This document shows, one piece after another, positions 22,092 to 32,691 of a stretch of 64,000 nucleotides of DNA. Source of the DNA: Odontesthes bonariensis. Lineage: Eukaryota; Chordata; Actinopteri; Atheriniformes; Atherinopsidae. The stretch is from positions 24,635,322 to 24,699,321 of the forward strand of contig NC_134516.1 of the NCBI RefSeq assembly GCF_027942865.1, given 5' to 3'. The notes under the pieces were generated by a model, which was not told the origin of the DNA, did no database searches, and worked only from the letters and a program-made list of their open reading frames with translations. A program made the position numbers and the translations under genes. Every line of letters starts with the position of its first letter. Position 1 is the first letter of the stretch.

Positions 22092-23143
22092 CTGCACTGG
22101 AGCCCGAGGCCCGTGGGGCCCGACGGCCCTGAAAACAATTGAACGCAGCAGCAGCTGCTCTGCCCCGCGCCAGCACCTCCCTTATATAGGCATACGGACT
22201 CACACAGTCCTCCGACATGTCTTAAACACAGATGAGCTGGCTGAAGTAGTCCCAGTAGCAACAACAAAGCAAGGCTGCTCAATTTCTCCATTGATAAAAT
22301 AAATTCACAACTCTACAACGTAAAAATTCATGTAGAATATAGCATATACTTTGTTGTCCACAGTAGTAGATCAACCCTCATCTTACTTTGAAGCTCACAG
22401 CTCCCAGAAGTGACGTCGACGCAGCTTTAGCATCACCGAAGCTATCAGGCTTGTGTTGATAATAATAAACTCCTGGACTATGTACAAACTTCCAAATGCA
22501 TCGTTTTGTGAGTACAGATCATATTTGTACTACTGTAGAAGTTTGGTGTCATGGCATGTGATTATTAGTGTGGTCATTTTGGAGATACTGCCAGGGTCCG
22601 TTAGCGCTTGTACTAAGCTATTCTGGATAACTCGGTAACTCGGCTGATGTTCAGCCAAGATCGGAAAAACTTCGGGTGGGCTACTTGGCTGGATATCACG
22701 GGTCAAATGACCCGGGTGAATCTACTCCGAGCCGTGGTGAGAGCGCACGATTGCGTGATGTCTCCCCAGATGGTCTGTGTCTACGAGTTCTCAAGCTGCT
22801 GATCGAAACATGAGCCCCTATTTTAACCTGCTCTTTTATGTCCATTTTGATCTGTCAGAAACCGTTTGCTTATTCACAGAAAAATACAATGCTGTTTTTT
22901 TCTATCTGCAGAGCGTTATCCCATTTTCAGAGCGGCAGATTGAATTTACGAACGCACACATTGAATATAGCGTTCTATCGTTAAAACATTGTTATGGGAG
23001 GTTAAAAAAAAAAAAAAAAAGTCGGGCCGGGTTCGGGCCTGAGAATTCTGAAAACCTGTCGGACCGGGCCGGGCTGGGGCTCCACCCCCTCGGGCCAGGG
23101 CCGGGCTTGGGCCCAGATAATAGGCCTGTGCAGGGCACTAGAA
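22092..23143 (+). repeat. Segment with short inverted ends and GC-rich flanks
   Basis: TAGAGTCCTGCAC at the left and GTGCAGGGCACTA at the right are imperfect inverted ends. Both are bordered by GGGCCCGA-rich sequence. This may be a further non-autonomous transposon nested in the 20501-23333 element; I could not read a clean target duplication. Confidence 0.4.
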
Positions 23144-23341
23144 TGTGCTCCTCGAGCAGAAACACATCATCTGAGCCAATTTCAGCCCGAACAAACTGCT
23201 CTTTTACCGACACACTGACAGCTTGCCCTGATACAGACCGGCGATCTTGACGCAACTGACTCCCTAGCAAGATGGCGGCGACATTTAACGCGACCCAGAA
23301 GCGAAAGGGGCGTCTACCTATAATATGTCTATGGTGGGCAG

Positions 23342-23994
23342 GCCTGTTTCTACACGTTCACTATCACCTCCAACTCCAGCCAAGTTTGTTGCTGTGTTGT
23401 CTTGAAAAAGAAGAGGTGCACGCTGTCTGCTGGTGACAGGTGATGCATATCTGTTTTTTTTCTCCCAAACACCTCTTTTGTAATACCGCTTTTTGTGGGC
23501 AAAATTCAAGGATTCAAGGATTCAAGGATTCAAAGGTTTATTGTCATATGTGCAGTTAGAAACGTGTTTCCCTGAACAATGAAATTCTTTTCTTTGTTGC
23601 CCGCACTGGATGTCCAAATGTATAATAATAAAGATAAGATAAAGATAAAATAAGCATGCAACAGCAATATTCTAAAAGGTTTCTTAAATAAAATAGAAAT
23701 ATAGAAATAAAAATATAGAAATCTGGCCTGTATACATAATGTGCAGTAGTGCGCTCAGTGTTTTATTGTGTATGGCTTAATTCGGTGTCACAATGGTCAC
23801 AATATCGCCGAGGTCTTTTCTTTGTCCTTGCAGAGTCCATTTTTGTGTCAAAACAGTGCAAATTGCCAGCTGTGGTCAGACAACATTAAATAGCAAAAGG
23901 ACGGGAGGTTGTCTCGCGAGTATTCCGTGTAATGACGTATACGCATATGATTGGTGGAGCTTAACGGCTCGCATAAGCTCTCGTTCAATCACGT
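23342..23994. other. Spacer with a dispersed repeat
   Basis: 23509-23640 holds tandem CAAGGATT units followed by AAAGGTTTATTGTCATATG and an ATGAAATTCTTTTCTTTG motif, which looks like the 3' part of a common fish repeat. No gene otherwise. Confidence 0.45.
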
Positions 23995-25414
23995 ATGAGA
24001 AACATTGTGTCGTGCAGTGTAAACAAAAAGTTTAAGGAGCAGATCTGGCGGCAGAAAGGCAGACAGAAATCGCTGAGGTCCCGTGCTGGGAAAACTGCCC
24101 TGGTATGCGGAATACAATGGCTGGAAGACGACTTGCTTTCAACTCCCCAGCAACTCTCTGCGGGTCTACAGGTTTGTGTGTTTTTTTCTACTTGCACATG
24201 ACCTTTTGATTGATTAATTTTAGTCTTGTTGACACTGTACAGCACTTGGGACAGTTCTCGCTGATTTTAAATGTGCTGTATATTAAACTTACTTACTCAC
24301 TTGCTTACAGGCAGATAAAATGAAAGTCCTGTTGAATGCTATGACCGGGATGTCTCGTATGGTGGCCAGCACTGTGGATACGGTCGTGGAGAGGGTTCTG
24401 GAGGGAATCGACCAGAGATTCGCTAGGTTGGAGGCAAGATGGCCGTCGAGAACGGACTGGAGTTACATTCCAGAGAAGTTGAAGAGCGCGCCCCCAAGAG
24501 AAGGCGGATACAGAATCCGAAAATCGCGGTAAGAGTAGGTTATTGACTGTGGCTTTAGGCTAAACTCAACTTAATTGTGTCCATCACGTGAAAACCAGTG
24601 TGAGTTGCTTTATTTAAAAAAATGAATTTCGTGTTTTCAATTTATAGGAAGCAGTTCGCCGCCTGCATAACTCACAGTGGCATTATAATCCAGGTCAAGG
24701 GTGAGAATAAGTGAGTGTTCTCCCAATATCTAGTTGAGTTGGACCCGATGTTACGTTAATGCAGTTTTTTTTATTAACCATAGGCCTGTTGTTTTTACAG
24801 GCTACTGTCACCTCACAATATGGATGTAACGAGTCGCTTGAAGGAGGCGGTGGCAAACAGTCCGAACTTCAGAGAGGTAGACGGGGGACACTATCGAGGG
24901 TGAGCGGCGCTGACTTTTACCACGGCTGGCACTGATACTTTTAAGCACTGGTCATTTTATTCATTCCTCTTGTTTGTTTTTTCTAGCTGCGTGACGGACC
25001 TGTGTGCTGTGCTACAGGCGCGTCTTGAAGCCAACCCGAAATACTCACAGTCTCACCACAGAAGAGTGAAAGAGAGTAAGAACATATACGCTGTCAATAT
25101 GACTTTCGTTACTTTATAGACAAGTTGTCAATATGCTGTGCATGGATAGACTATGTTTTGATTATTTATTGGTTATTCCAACAGCTCCCAGAAGCCAGCC
25201 TCTGATCCAGGATGAGGACGTCTGACAACTCCCGCAGACCCTGCAGGGACCGGAGTGATGCGAAGAATGCGGATTCCAAACGGCGGCGTTTAGGCTTATT
25301 GTGTATATTATAGGCTACAGCAGTGTGTGTATATAGTTTTCAATTCTTTATTATCAACATGGTTCTTATTACAATGTAAGCTATGTACATTGTGTGGTGT
25401 GGCAATAAAAGCGC
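23995..25414 (+). pseudogene. Multi-exon gene of unknown, probably transposon-linked, origin
   Basis: A chain of exon-like segments with good GT/AG borders: 23995-24171, 24311-24528, 24648-24700, 24801-24900, about 24988-25077 and 25185 onward, with AATAAA at 25404-25409. The second segment encodes a helical region (MKVLLNAMTGMSRMVASTVD...). Later exons read best as PKRRRIQNPKIAEAVRRLHN, then LLSPHNMDVTSRLKEAVANS, then CVTDLCAVLQARLEANPKYS. The frame of the first half of exon 2 does not join these, so the copy is not continuously open. From memory, a basic patch followed by an RRxHN...SPHN...VTxxL pattern occurs in accessory proteins of some animal DNA transposons; I cannot confirm that here. 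It could also be a host-gene duplicate. Confidence 0.45.
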
Positions 25415-26121
25415 TTTAAAAAAAAAAGTTTCCTTTTTCATTTCCTCAGTAGATTCACGTCATTCATGCCTGCATTAGCCTAGTCATAGTGCAGCTTATA
25501 AGAATGACGTGAATATATGAAGTACACAAACATCCCAGGAATATTAGTAATCATAATCACAATTATTAATCATAATTTCTGAATGATATGCCCATATAAA
25601 GTATGCATATATTAACCTTATTGGCCAATGGGCGGTCAGCTTTACAGGAGCTTTTTCATGTAATCACGTGCCTTTTTCGTCCAATACCAGCGAGGCCAGT
25701 GAGAGGTCCAGGCACTCTCACAGCGGGGTGCTAATCGCTGGGCCATTAGCACCCCGCTGTGAGCCCGCCGAGAGTCGGGTTCGTTTCCGACGATTTTCTC
25801 GCTCAACAAACTTAAAGTTTGTCTGCCTGCAAGCGCCCAGGTGCGTCCGAAAATTAGGCAAATTCGCGGATGTTCACTGCCGTCCACAGTGACACAAATC
25901 CCTCTTTTTGTGCAGTGTGGTAGTTAGCAGGGTTCTACTGAATGCTTTGCATTGTTGCTCTTCATCAAATGATGGACCTTTCAATGAGCATCATGGTTAT
26001 TATGAGTCTGTTCTTTGGTCAGACTTCATAAAAATGTTTTTAGAAGTCACAGTTAGCTGTGGGAAAGTCTCTGGAGCTCATTTCCTGCTCTTTATTCTTT
26101 CATCAGTTTAATGAACCATGT
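25415..26121. other. Spacer before tRNA-Thr, with a perfect hairpin
   Basis: No gene. Contains the 19-bp-arm hairpin at 25717-25763 and, near its right end, the CTTTATTCTTTCATCAGTTT flank shared by the tRNA-Thr loci. Confidence 0.5.
25717..25763. repeat. Perfect 19-bp inverted repeat with 9-nt loop
   Basis: CTCACAGCGGGGTGCTAAT at 25717-25735 is exactly complementary to 25745-25763, loop CGCTGGGCC. GC-rich and isolated. A box-B-like GGGTTCGTTTCC follows within 30 bp. Confidence 0.9.
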
Positions 26122-26195
26122 GGCGCTGTGGCTTAGTTGGTCAAAGTGCCTGTCTAGTAAACAGGAGATCCTGGGTTCAAATCCCAGCAGTGCCT
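26122..26195 (+). tRNA. tRNA-Thr (AGT)
   Basis: GGCGCTG pairs with CAGTGCC. Anticodon loop CTAGTAA gives AGT. Perfect T arm CTGGGTTCAAATCCCAG. 74 nt. All stems pair, so likely functional. Confidence 0.9.
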
Positions 26196-26309
26196 TAAGC
26201 TGTTATTATGTACGTCAACATGGTGCCATAACTGTGTACAGCAGTGCTTCAGGAGTGCTGGACTTCCAAAGCAGTCTGTACTTGGAGGCACTTCATCTCA
26301 TGGCTTTAA

Positions 26310-27558
26310 AGGCCTACAGAAAGCTGACACTACACCCAATACATAATGATAATACATACACAGAGGAACAATAATGATCATTGGACTCTACATCAAAACA
26401 TTTCATAAACGCATGAAATTTGCGATTTTGAATTTGCCGCTAGGAAACCTTCCTGGAATTGCAGACTGGGGGCGGGGCTTCCGTGCGACGTCACAAGTGC
26501 GATGGTTTTTCCTGGCTGCCGTGTTGCCAATTTAGCGACTTTGTCAGAAGACAGAAGCACTGCAGGACGGCGGCAACCCGGCAACCGTCATTTCCTGTCA
26601 AAATGGCAGTTTCAAGCTAGCTACAACGAGGGTAGGTTCACTTCCTGTTTTCCCTATGATAAAAGGCAACGGGTATTTTATTTTGTCAAAATAACCGGAA
26701 GTGCGTTGCTCAATGCGGCTAGCTTTAGTAGCGCCGAATTCGTCGGAACAAAATGGTAAACAGCCGGTATTTTGTCAGGTTTTCAACACGTTGGGGATCT
26801 AAACGACTACTTTCTCACCTGAAAAGTTTCAAATGTTGCGGGGACAGAGGAAGCAGAGAGACCTGCGGTCTTGTGTCTGTGTCTCCCTGTCCGCCTGCCT
26901 CCTCTCTGGTGAAATCAGCCGGAGCCATCCCGCCGTGTTCAGCTCCCTGCGGTGCGGACACTCAGGGGGAATCCACCTGGCGGAGAGCGGACACACCGCG
27001 GGATGGTTGCCCTGAAATCAGCCGGCAGAGCGATCATCAAGAGCCCCGACGTGGACATGATCGCTCTGCCGGCTGATTTCCACTCTCCACCTGGCAGAGT
27101 GTGTTCGCTCTCCGCCAGGTGGATTCCTGTCCGACCGCGGGTCTCTCTGCTTCCTCTGTCCCCGGTGGTGTGAGCTGCTGGTGCTGAGGACAACACACAC
27201 ACTTCTACATCTACTCGCAATAAAAACTGCACTGAACCCAACGTTTTACATTTCCAAGCGACATCCCGCGGCACACATCGAAATTTGCCGTGAAGAAGCT
27301 GTCCAGGTCTGGCAAACTGCTGGCTTCGCTACTGGAACTACTGGTATCAGACATGTTTATTGTTTATTGCACTCGTGACGTCACACACCTATCGTCGGTT
27401 TGCCAAAATTCGAATCAAAAGTGGTGATAGTTTATTGGGTCTAATCAGGACTATCCAGGGGCCTAAAATTATTTTAAAATCATAAAACAATTCCATGCTA
27501 TATAAGGAATCGATCTGCCATTTCAGTTTTGTGCAAAAAATCACCTTTCTGTAGGCCT
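26310..27558 (+). mobile_element. TTAA-target DNA transposon, copy 2
   Basis: TTAA at 26306-26309 and 27559-27562; ends AGGCCTACAGAAAG and complement, as in copy 1. The empty site survives in the inverted paralogous locus at about 45560-45572 (GAATAGTTAAAGCCATGAG). Copy 1 carries an extra segment after GTTGCCAATTTAGCGACTTT. Non-autonomous. Confidence 0.92.
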
Positions 27559-27752
27559 TTAACTATTCTTGAGTTACATAAGATTGAACTTGGACTATAT
27601 CCAATGTTTTTACATATGAAGATAATTTGAATAACATCAAGCCTTGATTTATGCAGAGATCACATGAATTTCAGAAATAGATCACAAAAAACACTTCCTG
27701 AGGTGGTTCCAGTTCCTGCTCTTTATTCTTTCATCAGTTTTATGAATAATGT

Positions 27753-27826
27753 GGCACTGTGGCTTAGTAGGTCAAAGTGCCTGTCTTGTAAACAGGAGAT
27801 CCTGGGTTCAAATCGCAGCAGTGCCT
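27753..27826 (+). tRNA. tRNA-Thr (TGT), next to foldback element
   Basis: GGCACTG pairs with CAGTGCC. Anticodon loop CTTGTAA. The D loop has TAGTAGG in place of TAGTTGG, and the T arm has one changed base (AATCGCAG), so a T-stem pair is lost. The discriminator T is the first base of the TTAA used by the foldback element. Confidence 0.75.
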
Positions 27827-27829
27827 TAA

Positions 27830-28483
27830 AGGATAAGACCGGTTTTTTGACATTGGGCCCTTGATTTCACATTATAACATGATGTTCTACTCACCCCTGC
27901 TTGTTGTTTGTCATTTGGAGCTGTTCCGAAGATATTCGAGAGGCGTCTGGCTGCTCTCTTGAGATATTCGGCCATGAAACGGTTTCCTATGGGCAAGCTT
28001 ATACAGGCACAAACTATGCTGTTTATAATTTATTAATTACTGTACATTAGCACTGATAACGTGGAGGTGCGTCGCTTACTTAAAAAAATCCGGGTTATTG
28101 TAATTTTGAATTTTTGTCGTAAAGTGGGTGTTACTGACGTCCTCGTGGTGCTACTGCCACAGACAGCCCACAGACCTGCTGCCTATTTATTCATTCGGCT
28201 AAAATTCAAAATTAGTAACCCGGATTTTTTTAAGAAAGCAACGCACCTCCACGTTATCAGTGCTAGTGTAGAGTAATTAATAAATTATAAACAGCATAGT
28301 TTGTGCCTGTATAAGCTTGCCCATAGGAAACCGTTTCATGGCCGAATATCTCAAGAGAGCAGCCAGACGCCTCTCGAATATCTTCGGAACAGCTCCAAAT
28401 GACCAACAACAAGCAGGGGTGAGTAGAGCATCATGTTATAATGTGAAATCAAGGGCCCAATGTCAAAAAACCGGTCTTATCCT
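27830..28483 (+). mobile_element. Foldback TTAA-target element with ~280-bp arms
   Basis: TTAA at 27826-27829 and 28484-28487. The left arm begins AGGATAAGACCGG and the right arm ends with its complement. The arms match almost throughout (about 27830-28112 and 28200-28483), leaving a loop of roughly 90 bp. No coding capacity. It sits exactly between a tRNA-Thr gene and the cut edge of a DPH3 exon. Confidence 0.93.
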
Positions 28484-28485
28484 TT

Positions 28486-29164
28486 AAGGAGGACCTGGAG
28501 AACGGGGAGGAGGTGGCCACCTGTCCCAGCTGCTCGCTCATTGTTAAAGTCATCTATGATCAGGTAGCTGCTGAATCCTCAGGTTGCTCACCCTGCTCCA
28601 GTTGGTAAAAAAACAGCTTTTAGCAGGAAAAGCGGTTCCAGATCAGCTCCTGCTTAAACCTGGATGTGAAAGTCAAAACCGCAGAGGAACAACATTAAGT
28701 TCATCTTATTTTCTTAAAAGTTTAATGTTTTCGGTTATCAAGCCAAGTTGGAGATGGCAACCATCCCAAAGTCCATCCACCTAAGTTTAGGCTAACTGAC
28801 CCGTCTGGGAGAAAATGGGCTTCTGGGAAAAGCCACATCAGGGTTTATTCTTGTACAGGACTCTTCTTCTTTGTGCCTTTTCATGGTGGTAAGATGGCCG
28901 GCCTGACGTGTGGGAAGTAAGTGGTTCATTCTAAGGCCATAAAAACGTTAGACACTGATGTGAGGTTGGTTTCTCTTGGTTCAGACTTTTTACTTACTCT
29001 GATTGATCCCATTTGGAGCTCCGCTGTGAGAGAAAAAGGTTGAAATGTTTAAGGAAATCCAGACTGACCGAAAGCCGTTTGTGTTTCAGGAGTTGTTCGT
29101 GTCCGGAGAAATCATCGAGGCTCCGTCGGCCTCGGAGCACAAACTGCAGCCGGCTCAGTCATGA
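28486..29164 (+). pseudogene. dph3: DPH3 last two exons, 5'-truncated
   Basis: Segment 28486-28563 encodes [20 protein letters not shown] followed by KVIYDQ and a GT donor. After a 526-bp intron, exon 29090-29164 (acceptor tttcag) encodes ELFVSGEIIEAPSASEHKLQ and PAQS, then stop. This matches the C-terminal half of DPH3, the CSL-zinc-finger protein needed for diphthamide synthesis and Elongator-linked modification, including its second zinc-binding CPSC pair. The first exon(s), with the DEVEIEDF and PCPCGD parts, are missing: the left edge is occupied by the foldback element and a tRNA gene. The retained intron rules out a retrocopy. It looks like a partial duplicate left at a rearrangement; a full DPH3 should exist elsewhere in the genome. 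Confidence 0.8.
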
Positions 29165-30230
29165 AGGAGGAAACCAGTTTGTACAAACTTTATTGGAGCA
29201 AAGAGACGCTCGGAGTGACGCTGAGCCTCGTGTTTTCCTGTGCTGGCTGGTGGTTTCATGTTAGCTTTCCTGTTGCGTTCATGGGGAGGAGCGGCGTGTT
29301 TTCCCCTGAGCCAACGTCCTGCTGGAGGCCGGAGACGGCTGAACACCAGTTCAGACTTCCCCTTCGGAGGTCTTTCAGAGCTGCAACAGACTCTCTGCTG
29401 GTGTTTTCTGCTAAAACTCGCCCGTTTGAAGCTGAACGTCTCAGATTTCAGCTGTTTGTCTGGAATGTGGAAATCAGGCTTAAAATCTTGTAAATGTGGC
29501 CAAACGGAAGTAAAACCAAGTGCCTGCAGCTGTGAGTCGCCTTCATATGGAAGCTGTGGTTTATTAGCCCACTTCCGACTGTTGGGAGCCATGATGGCGA
29601 CATGAACCAGAGTTTGTGTGCACGGATCAAATCTACATCTGAGGGCAGCTCGACCCTGCAGGATTAAAGATCTGTCTTTTAAAACTGTTTAATTGTATTT
29701 ATTAAGATTCAACAAGGTAAAATTTGTCCCTCTCAGGCTACCGTACTTCTGTCTGAAGGTGGACTTTGTGCTGTTTGGGTCAGGAGAGACGTCCCCTGAG
29801 GAAATTCTACTAAACAGACATTTAAACCGTGTTTGAACAGTTTGCTTTGATAAAAAGAATAAGAATACAAGTTATAAAGTTGGAATGCTACCGAGTTTTA
29901 CTGTGAATATTTTATTCACCAGAAAACTCATCCTGAAATATCTTAGCAGTTAGCGTTCAATGTGACTAAATTTAATTAAAGAAAACAAAAGACAGAAATG
30001 ACATTTTCCACTCATCAAACATCAAAGGAAGTTAATATAGTTAATATAAAATCTCCTGAAGTTAACTGGAATTTATCTTTAATAATGAAGCAGAAAGTAA
30101 GAGCGAAAGATTCTTAACTTCCCAGTTTTAGGTCAAGTGAATGCAGCATGATTTCAAGTTCAAACTGATGGAAGAAGAAGAAGCCACTAACCTTTCAGCG
30201 GTGGATCCTGCGTTTAAATGAAGGCGTCTT
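29165..30230. other. DPH3 3' flank and spacer
   Basis: Probably the DPH3 3' UTR followed by AT-rich spacer. Open frames on both strands at 29155-29605 look like chance. Joins unit B at about 30231. Confidence 0.45.
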
Positions 30231-30500
30231 TGGGTAAGGGCAGACCCATCAGATGCTGGGGCCATGTGAAACCTGGACAGTAGTTTCTGCAAGTCCATGA
30301 CCGAGGATGGCTTCATAACTATCTTATGTGGCTGCAAAGGTCTGTTACTTTCAATACTTGTATTGAAGCTTGTGCTACACAAATCAATAGATGTGGCAGC
30401 TACTTGCATCTAGTGACTTGGGAACAAAATTTATTGGCTCAATGTTGTCACTTACTCAGTACCTGGAAGTAAGTTGGATCAGGTGGTGGGGGCAAACATC

Positions 30501-31224
30501 TAGTGGAGGACCCTGTTCATTACATCTTAAACACAAAGCTGAGTTTTGGATTTTTTTTTTTTTTTTTTTTTTTAATTAAATGTATACATTGAGGTTGGGT
30601 CATGGAAACTGAAAGGCGCCTCTCAGCCTCAATTGCAGAGGTGTGGCCAGAAGGTCATCATTGCCTATCAGGACAGTAGCATAGGACCTGCTTGTGAATA
30701 TTAGCATGTAGGGAAACATTAAAGCTGAAGAAAAAGGCCTTTTGTGTTGGGTTGTTCAGGAGGTTGACCTGAAGCAGGTACCAGGTGGCCAAAAGGGCTG
30801 CATCATCAGTAGCTGCTCAAGCTAAAATTCAGGGATGGGAAGAATTTGTCATCTGTTCCCATTTCTTTGGTTGCATCTATAAAATAACAGTTTAACATGC
30901 ATGAAATGGCATTTTTGCAGAAAATGGGTGATTCCCAGGGATGCATCTGGACCTTCAGCTGTTCAATGAAGCCTCATCAGAAATGAATCCATGGAAGGGT
31001 GGCTGTCAAGAAGCCGTTCTTAAGGAGGGGAAACGGGGAGAAAAGGCTGAGCTGTGCCAAAGGACACAAGAAGTGGACTGAAAATCAGTGGCAACAGGTC
31101 TGATGGAGGGATGAGTCCTCCCCAGAGCCCAGGGAGGGTTAGAATAAATGTATTAAATTAATGAATGAATCAAACAAGTCTCATGGATTCTGTTCATTAC
31201 ATCAGATTTTACAGATCAAACATC
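30501..31224 (+). mobile_element. Unit-B-specific insertion with Tc1-like remnant
   Basis: Unit A runs straight from GGGGGCAAACATC to TTTTGTTCTACATTTG; unit B has about 724 bp extra. Inside, 30937-31125 reads HGRVAVKKPFLRRGN and KKWTENQWQQV with WRDESS, the middle of a Tc1 transposase. A poly-T run lies at 30551-30573. Interrupted by stops. Confidence 0.7.
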
Positions 31225-32691
31225 TATTTTGTTCTACATTTGGACGCAAGAAGACGAGCCAGGTGTTGGAAAATATTCAGTTAAGTCGTGAGCTGTACAA
31301 CCACACAGTGGACTGTGCACAAAAGCATTCACTATCCTGTCTGGAACATGAACAAACATGTCTGATTAATACTGGGCATAATGCAACATCAAATGTTCCA
31401 TCTATATGTGAGAATCAGATGTCTTACCTGGTCGTCCCTACAGCAAGGACACTGCCTGTGGGGACTACTTGCACATAGTCGACATATACTGACATAATTA
31501 AAAGAAAAACTTCTGTGGACTTGTTCCCACACTTTAAGTCACTCACATTGTTAACCTGCAGGTTGCAGTTTAAATATAAACTTGATAAAGTCTGGCCTTT
31601 GTTGGATTTTATGAAAGTAATTATGAGGACAGATGTGAACTACTGTAACAAATGTTAGTTTTCAGAATTAAAACAACCTGGGGATATAAATATTCTCATT
31701 TTCATATATAAATATGAAGTTCAGGTGTGACAGTCAACATTTTACAGTAAAAAAAATACTTTCTCAGAAACTTAGACCCATATTAAAAAAGAGCATTATT
31801 CAAAAAGACACATTTTCCCTTTTAAATGAGTTAAAAATGTAACTTTAACTTCAGTGTATTTTCAGTACAGTTCCACCTCACTGATGGCTGCTAAAGCCTC
31901 CACAGTACAAAGAACAGAAAACAGTCGCCTACAGACTATAAAGTGCTCAAATGTCACATTTCCCATGTTGGAAGTTTGCTGTGTCACAGGGAGTCTGTGG
32001 GAGTCTTTGGTTGTTCTCACAAGGCAACAAGTTTTCAGGAGGAATGATGGAAATCCACAGAAATCATCAAGACAAATTTGAGAAACACTTCCAGATATGA
32101 ACAAAATGATGGCACAAGGTGCTTTAAACATTTAACCTCCGTTATGTCCTGTTTAATCAAGTTCATGTGAAATAAATCTAAGATCTCCTCCATATCACTT
32201 AATAAAAGAGCAGCTCTGCATCATGTTGTCTCACGTTTCTACATCTCAGCTCAGATATTAATCTGAGCTTTAAACATCTCAGAGTGCGCAGAAGGCAGTT
32301 AGCGTGACTTTAGGAAGAATACACCCTCTGCTATGTTCCAAACACATCCATGCTTCTAGATCCTCTGGATGAGAGAGCTGCAGAGCTCCTTATTCCTGCC
32401 AAGGAGTCAACATTATTTTAGAGTCATCCCATGTTCATTCCTCACATGTTGCAACAAACCTTTTTAAATGTCAGAAGTGTTCATTTTCAGAGCTGAATTG
32501 AATGCAGCACGATCTGACTGGGTCCCAGGTGAGGTTTATGAGTGTAATTAGAGCAGGTAGAGCACCAATACAAAATCAGCTGCAGCCTCAGATGAGTTAC
32601 AGCACAAATCTTCTCTCAACAGCAGTCACTAGATTGCTGTTTTGGACCAGTTTTATCTGAATTGTGTTGCTTCTGTTTTGTCTTGTTCAAC
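31225..32691. other. Upstream region of gene 2B
   Basis: Homologous to 10200-12122 of unit A minus two segments. At 32569-32574 the TATA position reads TACAAA. No other gene seen. Confidence 0.5.

Larger units (their letters stand above)
20501..23333 (+). mobile_element. DNA transposon with 8-bp target duplication (hAT or P type)
   Basis: Target duplication GTGGGCAG at 20493-20500 and 23334-23341. The inverted ends begin CATAGACATAATATAGG at the left; the right end is the complement of CATAGACATATTATAGG, and the match continues through TAGACGCCCC. I find no transposase. Later insertions lie inside it: a (TA)n tract, a Tc1-type miniature element and a GC-rich segment. 8-bp duplications are typical of hAT and P superfamilies. 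Confidence 0.85.

Noticed and set aside
29155-29605. Overlapping open frames of 110-145 codons on both strands behind DPH3
   Set aside because: They overlap each other in GC-richer 3' UTR-like DNA and have no recognisable features.
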